Part shown: piece after piece, positions 24,442 through 30,590 of the stretch | Position numbering within the stretch: the stretch's first letter is position 1 | Layout of the letters: every line of letters begins with the position of its first letter | From: an uncultured Prevotellaceae bacterium | GTDB taxonomy: Bacteria; Bacteroidota; Bacteroidia; Bacteroidales; Bacteroidaceae | DNA: 32,299 nt | Direction of reading: 5' to 3' | Assembly: GCA_902774925.1 (NCBI GenBank) | Contig: CACYKE010000031.1 | Span: 1-32,299 of the forward strand | Program-made: the position numbers and the translations under genes | Notes under the pieces: model-generated | What the model was told of the DNA's origin: nothing | Seen by the model: only the letters and a program-made list of their open reading frames with translations | Database searches by the model: none

Positions 24442-25829
24442 ATACGTTGTTCGATAAAATATGGGATGCACATGTGGTGCAGACGGTTGACGACGGGCCC
24501 ACGCAGTTGTACATCGACCGCCTGTATTGCCATGAGGTGACTTCTCCGCAGGCCTTCGAGGGTATGCGGGCAAGAGGATTGCGGTGTTTCCGTCCTGAGC
24601 AGATTGTCTGTATGCCAGACCACAATACGCCAACCCACAATCAGGATAAACCCATCGAAGACCCTATTTCTGCCAAGCAGGTTGCCACGTTGGCGCAGAA
24701 TGCCAAAGATTTCGGTTTGAAGCATTTTGGCATGTATTCGAAGGACAACGGTATCATCCACGTGGTAGGCCCTGAGAAGGGACTGTCGTTGCCTGGTATG
24801 ACAATCGTCTGTGGCGACTCCCACACATCCACGCATGGCGCGATGGGTGCTGTGGCCTTTGGCATCGGAACCTCAGAGGTGGAGATGGTAATGGCTTCGC
24901 AATGTATTCTGCAACAGAAACCCAAGTCGATGCGCATCACGATTAACGGTACGTTGGGCAAGGGCGTGACAGCGAAGGACGTCGCGCTATATCTGATGGC
25001 AAAACTGACGACAAGTGGTGCTACGGGTTATTTCGTGGAATATGCTGGTGAAGTGGTTAAGAACCTCACGATGGAGGGCCGTCTGACGCTCTGCAACCTG
25101 TCGATAGAGATGGGTGCACGTGGCGGTTTCATCGCACCAGATGAGGTGACCTTTGATTACGTCAAAGGTAAAGAATATGCCCCTAAGGGCGAAGAGTGGG
25201 AGAGAGCCGTTGCTTATTGGAAGACGCTGAAGAGTGGCGACGATGCCGTGTTCGACAAAGAACTGGTGTTCGACGCCAAAGATATCGAGCCACGTATCAC
25301 TTATGGCACCAATCCAGGTATGGGCATTGGTATTACGGAGGCTATTCCTCTCACCTCTGATCTCTTACCTCTGACCTCTGGCTTTGAAAAAGCCCTTCAG
25401 TATATGGGCTTCAAGGCTGGTGAGTGTCTGCTGGGTAAGAAGATAGACTACGTATTCTTGGGTGCTTGCACCAATGGGCGCATCGAGGACTTCCGTGCTT
25501 TTGCCTCTATTGTGAAAGGGCGTAAGAAGGCTGATAACGTTGTGGCTTGGCTGGTGCCTGGCTCATGGGCTGTGCGCCAGCAGATCGAGGACGAAGGTCT
25601 TGACAAAGTGCTCGAAGCTTCCGGCTTCGAGATTCGCCAGCCTGGCTGTTCGGCTTGCCTCGCTATGAACGACGACAAGGTGCCTGCTGGCAAGTATGCT
25701 GTCTCTACTTCGAATCGCAATTTCGAGGGTCGTCAGGGACCAGGTTCGCGCACCATCCTTGCATCACCTTTAGTAGCAGCTGCAGCTGCCGTCACAGGAG
25801 TAATAACCGACCCAAGAACACTATTATGA
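24438..25829 (+). CDS. leuC: 3-isopropylmalate dehydratase large subunit
   Basis: With LeuD this iron-sulfur aconitase-family enzyme isomerises 2- to 3-isopropylmalate; the same enzyme can also handle citramalate. The 463-residue product has the conserved [20 protein letters not shown] segment and the cluster-binding cysteines in [11 protein letters not shown] and in [12 protein letters not shown] variable surface loop just before the [17 protein letters not shown] segment reads [13 protein letters not shown] and is encoded by five heptamer repeats. Overlaps of 4 bases with both leuA and leuD (ATGA) indicate translational coupling. Confidence 0.95.
   Translation: MNTLFDKIWDAHVVQTVDDGPTQLYIDRLYCHEVTSPQAFEGMRARGLRCFRPEQIVCMPDHNTPTHNQDKPIEDPISAKQVATLAQNAKDFGLKHFGMYSKDNGIIHVVGPEKGLSLPGMTIVCGDSHTSTHGAMGAVAFGIGTSEVEMVMASQCILQQKPKSMRITINGTLGKGVTAKDVALYLMAKLTTSGATGYFVEYAGEVVKNLTMEGRLTLCNLSIEMGARGGFIAPDEVTFDYVKGKEYAPKGEEWERAVAYWKTLKSGDDAVFDKELVFDAKDIEPRITYGTNPGMGIGITEAIPLTSDLLPLTSGFEKALQYMGFKAGECLLGKKIDYVFLGACTNGRIEDFRAFASIVKGRKKADNVVAWLVPGSWAVRQQIEDEGLDKVLEASGFEIRQPGCSACLAMNDDKVPAGKYAVSTSNRNFEGRQGPGSRTILASPLVAAAAAVTGVITDPRTLL
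25347..25381 (+). repeat. Five-unit heptamer repeat in frame in leuC
   Basis: Units cctctca, cctctga, tctctta, cctctga, cctctgg, read as [12 protein letters not shown]. The unit resembles cctcaga in the IMPase gene at 1334-1356, and both are read in the frame giving TSDL. Other LeuC proteins have a variable loop here, so this may be a replacement rather than a pure insertion. Confidence 0.8.
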
Positions 25830-26419
25830 AACAGAAATTTGACATCATAACATCGACGTGTGTGCCCCTTCCGTTGGAGAATGTGGACACCGACCAGATT
25901 ATCCCCGCACGCTTCCTCAAGGCAACCACCAAGGAGGAAAAATTCTTTGGCGACAACCTGTTTCGCGACTGGCGATACAGGGAGGACGGCAGTGTGGTTG
26001 AGGATTTCGTCCTCAACAACCCCAAGTTCAAAGGCTGCATCCTCGTCGCTGGTAAGAACTTTGGTTCCGGCTCTTCACGTGAACACGCTGCTTGGGCCAT
26101 TGCGGGCTATGGGTTCCGCGTGGTTATCTCGTCGTTCTTTGCCGATATCCACAAGAACAACGAACTGAACAACTTTGTGTTGCCCGTGCAGGTATCAGAA
26201 GCTTTCCTGTCTGAATTGTTTTCGACGATTCATGGGAATCCTGATGCTCAGGTTGAGGTCGATCTGCCCAACCAGACGGTTACCAATCTCACGACGGGCC
26301 ATTCTGAGCACTTTGATATCAACGGCTACAAGAAGCATTGTCTGATGAACGGATTGGATGATATCGACTTCCTCGTGGCGAATAAAAATAAAATAGAAGC
26401 ATGGGAGCAGAGAAGGTAA
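25826..26419 (+). CDS. leuD: 3-isopropylmalate dehydratase small subunit
   Basis: Swivel-domain partner of LeuC. The 197-residue product from ATG 25826 starts [20 protein letters not shown] and has the family motif [13 protein letters not shown], then [20 protein letters not shown] (the GSSREHA substrate loop) and [19 protein letters not shown] longer in-frame ORF back to 25655 lies inside leuC and is rejected. It overlaps leuC by 4 bases and the next gene by 19 bases. Confidence 0.96.
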   Translation: MKQKFDIITSTCVPLPLENVDTDQIIPARFLKATTKEEKFFGDNLFRDWRYREDGSVVEDFVLNNPKFKGCILVAGKNFGSGSSREHAAWAIAGYGFRVVISSFFADIHKNNELNNFVLPVQVSEAFLSELFSTIHGNPDAQVEVDLPNQTVTNLTTGHSEHFDINGYKKHCLMNGLDDIDFLVANKNKIEAWEQRR

Positions 26420-27975
26420 ATACATATCAGCGCATCCTGCCCTTCGTAGAGATTATGGACGCTACGTTGCGCGATGGTGAGCAGACCAATGGCGTGTCGT
26501 TCCTGCCTCATGAGAAACTGGTGATGGCTCGAAAGCTGTTGTCTGACGTCAACGTCGATCGTATCGAGATTGCATCGGCGCGTGTATCGGAAGGCGAGCG
26601 TGAGGCCGTTACCAAGATATGTGCCTATGCCCAGAAGAACGGGCTGTTGGATCGTGTTGAAGTGTTGGGCTTCGTGGATGGTGGCAAGTCGATAGACTGG
26701 ATTGCCGAGTGTGGCGGAAAGGTCGTCAACCTGTTGGCGAAGGGCTCGCTGAAGCATTGCACCCACCAGTTGCACAAGACGCCCGAGGAACACATCAGCG
26801 ACATCCTTCACGAGGTGGAATATGCTGCCAGCAAGGGCATCAGCGTGAATCTCTATCTTGAGGACTGGTCGAACGGTATGAAGGATTCGCCCGAATACGT
26901 CTATCAGTTGATGGATACGCTAACTGCTAATAGCCAAAAGCAAATAGCCCGTTTCATGTTACCTGATACCTTGGGTGTGATGAATCCCCTGCAGGTCATC
27001 GAATACTTCCGCAAGATGATGAAGCGCTATCCTGAGACGCATTTCGATTTCCATGCCCATAACGACTACGACCTTGCGGTATCGAACTCGTTGGCGGCTG
27101 TGTTGAGTGGTGCTCGTGGTTTGCACGTCACCGTCAATGGGCTGGGGGAGCGTTGCGGCAATGCGCCAATGGCCTCCGTGCAGGCTATCCTGAAGGACCA
27201 GTTCCATGCCAAGACGAATATCGTGGAGAGCCAGTTGAACGACCTCTCTCGAATGGTCGAGAGTTTCAGCGGTATCAGCGTTGCCCCCAATCAGCCGATT
27301 GTGGGTGAGAACGTGTTTACCCAGGTGGCTGGTGTGCATGCCGATGGCGACACGAAAGATAAGCTGTACTACAACGAGCTGATGCCAGAGCGTTTTGGTC
27401 GTAAGCGTGAGTATGCGCTGGGCAAGAATAGCGGTAAGGCCAATATTGCCAAGAACCTCGAGAAACTCGGTCTGGAACTGACCCCTGAGCAGACGCGTCG
27501 TGTGACGGAGCGCATCACGGAGTTGGGTGATAAGAAAGAAATTGTGACTCAGGAAGACCTGCCTTTTATCGTTTCCGATGTATTGAAACACGACAGCTCT
27601 GACGATAAAGTGAAGTTGATAAGTTACGTTGTATCAACGGCTTACGGTTTGCGCCCTGGAGCAAATGTTAAAGTGGAAATCAATGGTCAACAGTACGAAG
27701 CCGCAGGCACGGGCGATGGTCAATACGACGCCTTCGTCAAGGCGCTTCGATATATTTACAAGAAGTATCTCGACCGTACATTCCCCATTCTGGCCAACTA
27801 TCAGGTCACCATTCCTCCTGGCGGACGGACTGATGCCTTGGTACAGACCGTCATCACGTGGAACGACAATGGTAAGATGATCCGTACACGTGGCCTCGAT
27901 GCCGACCAGACGGAAGCAGCCATCAAGGCGACATTTAAGATGTTAAACATCATAGAAAACGAGATAACAATATAG
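26401..27975 (+). CDS. Second 2-isopropylmalate synthase-like enzyme, possible (R)-citramalate synthase
   Basis: A DRE-TIM metallolyase of 524 residues with EIMDATLRDGEQTNGVSF (R24, D25), HFDFHAHNDYDLAVSNSLA, VTVNGLGERCGNAPMASV, the linker segment AGVHADGDTKD and a C-terminal allosteric domain with IPPGGRTDALVQTVITW. It is clearly paralogous to leuA but diverged, and belongs to the group shared with citramalate synthases. That activity (pyruvate plus acetyl-CoA) would feed isoleucine synthesis through LeuCDB without threonine. Its place inside the leu operon and the Ile codons in the leader fit this, but substrate choice cannot be read from sequence. Residues about 173-182 (LTANSQKQIA) come from a heptamer repeat. 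The start overlaps leuD by 19 bases. Confidence 0.85.
   Translation: MGAEKVNTYQRILPFVEIMDATLRDGEQTNGVSFLPHEKLVMARKLLSDVNVDRIEIASARVSEGEREAVTKICAYAQKNGLLDRVEVLGFVDGGKSIDWIAECGGKVVNLLAKGSLKHCTHQLHKTPEEHISDILHEVEYAASKGISVNLYLEDWSNGMKDSPEYVYQLMDTLTANSQKQIARFMLPDTLGVMNPLQVIEYFRKMMKRYPETHFDFHAHNDYDLAVSNSLAAVLSGARGLHVTVNGLGERCGNAPMASVQAILKDQFHAKTNIVESQLNDLSRMVESFSGISVAPNQPIVGENVFTQVAGVHADGDTKDKLYYNELMPERFGRKREYALGKNSGKANIAKNLEKLGLELTPEQTRRVTERITELGDKKEIVTQEDLPFIVSDVLKHDSSDDKVKLISYVVSTAYGLRPGANVKVEINGQQYEAAGTGDGQYDAFVKALRYIYKKYLDRTFPILANYQVTIPPGGRTDALVQTVITWNDNGKMIRTRGLDADQTEAAIKATFKMLNIIENEITI
26919..26946 (+). repeat. Four-unit heptamer repeat in frame in the second leuA-like gene
   Basis: Units gctaact, gctaata, gccaaaa, gcaaata. 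Two of them (gctaata, gccaaaa) are identical to units in the recQ repeat and are read in the same frame, giving TANSQKQ. It falls between YVYQLMDTL and RFMLPDTLG, two conserved barrel segments. Confidence 0.75.
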
Positions 27976-28007
27976 CGAAATAACGGAATTACGAAATAAC
28001 GAAAAAT
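27976..28007. repeat. Octamer repeat between the leuA-like gene and leuB
   Basis: Four 8-base units cgaaataa, cggaatta, cgaaataa, cgaaaaat start immediately after the TAG stop codon and fill almost the whole 39-base gap. The same unit, in the opposite orientation, fills the S9 peptidase/MFS gap at 18193-18232. Confidence 0.7.
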
Positions 28008-28014
28008 AAATAAT

Positions 28015-29076
28015 ATGAAACTGAAAATTGCGGTATTGGCTGGTGACGGCATTGGCCCAGAGATTATGAAACAAGGTGTGGCTGTAATGAACGCCATTGC
28101 CAAGAAGTGTGGTCATGAGTTCGAGTATGAGGAAGCGCTGGTAGGTGCCTGTGCCATTGATGCCTGTGGCGATGCCTATCCAGATGCGACTCATGATGTC
28201 TGCATGCGCGCTGATGCAGTCTTGTTCGCTGCTGTTGGCGACCTGAAATACGACAATAATCCCACGCTGAAGATGCGTCCTGAGACAGGCTTGCTGGCGA
28301 TGCGCAAGAAACTCGGACTCTTTGCCAACATCCGTCCTGTGGCCACGTTTGATTGCCTGCTGCACAAATCTCCGCTGAAGGAGGAACTGCTGCGTGGTGC
28401 CGATTTCGTGGTCATCCGCGAACTGACGGGTGGCATGTATTTTGGTGAAAAGCATCAGGACAACGATATGGCTTTCGACACCAATATCTATACGCGTCCT
28501 GAGATTGAGCGCATCCTGAAGGTCGCCTTCGAGATGGCCATGACGCGTCGCAAGCACCTCACCGTTGTCGATAAGGCTAACGTGTTGGCGTCCAGTCGTC
28601 TGTGGCGCCAGATAGCCAAGGAGATGGAGCCCCAGTATCCTGAGGTCACCACCGACTATATGTTCATCGACAATGCCTCGATGCGTGTACTTACGGAGCC
28701 TCGTTTCTTTGATGTCATCGTGACGGAGAATACCTTTGGCGACATCCTCACCGACGAGACCTCCTGTATCACCGGTTCTATGGGTCTCCAGCCCTCGTCG
28801 TCGTTGGGCGAGCACACCCCACTTTTTGAACCTGTTCACGGCTCATGGCCGCAGGCTGCTGGTCAGAACCTAGCCAATCCGCTGGCACAGATTCTCTCTG
28901 CCGCCATGCTATTGGAGCACTTTGGGCTCAATAAGGAGGGCGCTCTTGTTCGTGAGGCCGTCAATGCCTCGCTGGATGCTAACGTCCGCACCCCTGAAAT
29001 CCAAGTTGAGGGTGGCAAGAAATACGGAACTAAAGAAGTAGGTCAATGGATTGTAGAGTATATCGAAAAGGCCTGA
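28015..29076 (+). CDS. leuB: 3-isopropylmalate dehydrogenase
   Basis: NAD-dependent oxidative decarboxylase producing 2-ketoisocaproate, the last dedicated enzyme of leucine synthesis before transamination. The 353-residue product has [19 protein letters not shown] at the N-terminus, the arginine-rich substrate region ([23 protein letters not shown]), [14 protein letters not shown], and the metal and NAD motifs [13 protein letters not shown] and [13 protein letters not shown] followed by [13 protein letters not shown]. It lies 39 bases after the second synthase gene, separated by an octamer repeat. Its TGA overlaps the start of the following TPR gene (TGATG). Confidence 0.97.
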   Translation: MKLKIAVLAGDGIGPEIMKQGVAVMNAIAKKCGHEFEYEEALVGACAIDACGDAYPDATHDVCMRADAVLFAAVGDLKYDNNPTLKMRPETGLLAMRKKLGLFANIRPVATFDCLLHKSPLKEELLRGADFVVIRELTGGMYFGEKHQDNDMAFDTNIYTRPEIERILKVAFEMAMTRRKHLTVVDKANVLASSRLWRQIAKEMEPQYPEVTTDYMFIDNASMRVLTEPRFFDVIVTENTFGDILTDETSCITGSMGLQPSSSLGEHTPLFEPVHGSWPQAAGQNLANPLAQILSAAMLLEHFGLNKEGALVREAVNASLDANVRTPEIQVEGGKKYGTKEVGQWIVEYIEKA

Positions 29077-29762
29077 TGGCTACGTTGCGGAGAGTCCTGA
29101 TGCTGGCTTTACTGTTTGTTGCGACTCAGTCGCAACTTACCTTACAGGCTCAGGAAAATTGGCGCGACTCGCTGACGGCTATCAACAAACAGATTGCCCA
29201 GTCGCAATGGTCAACGGAACTGCATCTGCGCAAGGCCAATGCCAACCTGCAACTCCAGCAATGGCAGTATGCTATTGATGAGTATGGACTGGTGCTTCGA
29301 CATGAGGAACGCAATCCTGCAGCCTTGTTTTATCGCGCTTACGCCTACACACACATGCGACGTTTCGATTTGGCGCGCAACGACCTCAACGACCTGTTGG
29401 CCATCGTACCACGTCATTTCGAAGGACGCCTGTCGCTGGCGGTCGTGCTGCAACAACTGGGTAGAAAACAGGAGGCGCTCGATGAATTGAATCAAACCAT
29501 CCAACAGCATCCTGATTCTGCTGTGGCCTATGCTGCCCGAGCCAATCTGGAACGACAGCTGAAACAGGACGAAGCCGCGCTCTATGACTGGCAGCGTGCT
29601 GAAGAGCTGTCTCCTCGCGATGCCACCTATGTGGTATCACACGTCGATCTGTTGCTCGTCTTGGAACGACGCGAAGAGGCGCGCCGTGTGCTCGATGCTG
29701 CCGTCCGTCGAGGTATTCCCCGTGGCATGTTGCGCGAATGGTTTGATAAATGTAAACGCTAA
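29076..29762 (+). CDS. Exported tetratricopeptide-repeat protein
   Basis: The 228-residue product from ATG 29076 starts with a signal peptide ([20 protein letters not shown], then LTLQAQENW). It consists of about four TPR units, such as LRKANANLQLQQWQYAIDEY, ALFYRAYAYTHMRRFDLARN, LSLAVVLQQLGRKQEALDEL and AYAARANLERQLKQDEAALY. TPRs mediate protein-protein contacts; no enzymatic motif is present. A longer in-frame ORF starting at 29046 lies inside leuB and would spoil the signal peptide, so it is rejected. The start overlaps the leuB stop, so it is translated from the leu operon mRNA although its role in leucine synthesis, if any, is unclear. Confidence 0.85.
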   Translation: MATLRRVLMLALLFVATQSQLTLQAQENWRDSLTAINKQIAQSQWSTELHLRKANANLQLQQWQYAIDEYGLVLRHEERNPAALFYRAYAYTHMRRFDLARNDLNDLLAIVPRHFEGRLSLAVVLQQLGRKQEALDELNQTIQQHPDSAVAYAARANLERQLKQDEAALYDWQRAEELSPRDATYVVSHVDLLLVLERREEARRVLDAAVRRGIPRGMLREWFDKCKR

Positions 29763-29768
29763 TAAATA

Positions 29769-29796
29769 GTTCAACGTTCAATGTTTAATGTTCAAC
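29769..29796 (+). repeat. Heptamer repeat containing the DUF5715 gene start codon
   Basis: Four units gttcaac, gttcaat, gtttaat, gttcaac. The second and third units together form the ATG at 29781, so the first residues of the next protein (MFNVQR) are encoded by the array. Confidence 0.8.
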
Positions 29797-30485
29797 GTAA
29801 ATTAAAGAATCCTACCAAACTACAGTTTACCATCGGCTTCTTTGTCGTAGTTGCCCTGTTATGGGGTGTCCGCTATCTTACGCGTAGCACTCCGCAGGAC
29901 ATAGTGGAAGAACCGACCGCGCTTGCTGCCACCCATCATCATCGCATTCGTGGCGTGGCCAACTACAAGGCCGAATTCCCCGATAGCCAGAGCGTCCAGA
30001 TTGTCGCTGCCGAACGTTGGGGCGTACGTCCTGTGCAAAACCGCGAGGACGCCGAGAAACGCAAAAAGGAACTGGTATATGTTGGCGAAAGCCCGTACTG
30101 GCATGTTGACCGCCTCTCCAGCTCCATTCCCTATCTTGTACCGCGTGCCGCCACGCTGTTGCAGGACATTGGCCAGGCCTTCTACGACAGTCTCTACAAC
30201 AAGGGCATTCCCTTCAACCAGCTCATCGTCACCAGCATCCTGCGTTCGATGGATGACGTAGCGAAGCTGCAACGTCACAATTCCAATGCCACCGAACGCT
30301 CATGCCATCTGTTTGGTACCACGATTGACATCTGTTACAACCGTTACCATCCCGTCACACGACCCGTCCGCGACGACACCCTCAAGTGGGTGCTCTCCGA
30401 AGTTCTCCGCGACAAGCGCAATGAGGGCCGTTGCTATATCAAATACGAAGTCAAGCAGGGTTGTTTCCATATGACAGTGCGATAA
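29781..30485 (+). CDS. DUF5715-like membrane-anchored protein with M15/VanY-like motifs
   Basis: A 234-residue protein of a Bacteroidetes family I associate with DUF5715. It has an N-terminal transmembrane anchor or uncleaved signal (about residues 15-33, QFTIGFFVVVALLWGVRYL) followed by a periplasmic domain. Residues 150-183 contain VTSILRS (R155), then SCHLFGTTID (H176, G179, D183), and near the C-terminus CFHMTV (H230). This order resembles the zinc site of M15 D-Ala-D-Ala peptidases, which have a YRS-type arginine, SxHxxGxAxD and a final His, so cell-wall peptide binding or cleavage is possible. No alternative ATG lies between the repeat-borne start and the transmembrane segment. It is the last gene of the leu transcription unit, 18 bases after the TPR gene. 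Confidence 0.75.
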   Translation: MFNVQRKLKNPTKLQFTIGFFVVVALLWGVRYLTRSTPQDIVEEPTALAATHHHRIRGVANYKAEFPDSQSVQIVAAERWGVRPVQNREDAEKRKKELVYVGESPYWHVDRLSSSIPYLVPRAATLLQDIGQAFYDSLYNKGIPFNQLIVTSILRSMDDVAKLQRHNSNATERSCHLFGTTIDICYNRYHPVTRPVRDDTLKWVLSEVLRDKRNEGRCYIKYEVKQGCFHMTVR

Positions 30486-30507
30486 CAATCAAAAAAAATG
30501 CTAAATC

Positions 30508-30541
30508 CTTGCAGGAATTAGAAAAAAGTTGTATCTTTGCA
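30508..30541 (+). promoter_or_regulatory. Promoter for ppdK
   Basis: CTTG (30508-30511, one change from TTTG), 20 bases, then TATCTTTG (30532-30539) and CA. Predicted leader about 45 bases, A/T-rich, without a Shine-Dalgarno sequence. Confidence 0.7.
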
Positions 30542-30590
30542 CTTCGTGAATACTATTTATTATTTATAAACAATAGAAAAACAATAATTT

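Noticed and set aside
30501-30521. Imperfect inverted repeat before ppdK (ctaaatcct / aggaattag)
   Set aside because: It has an internal mismatch, is followed by A rather than T residues on the coding strand, and overlaps the -33 region; it is not a convincing terminator for the leu operon.
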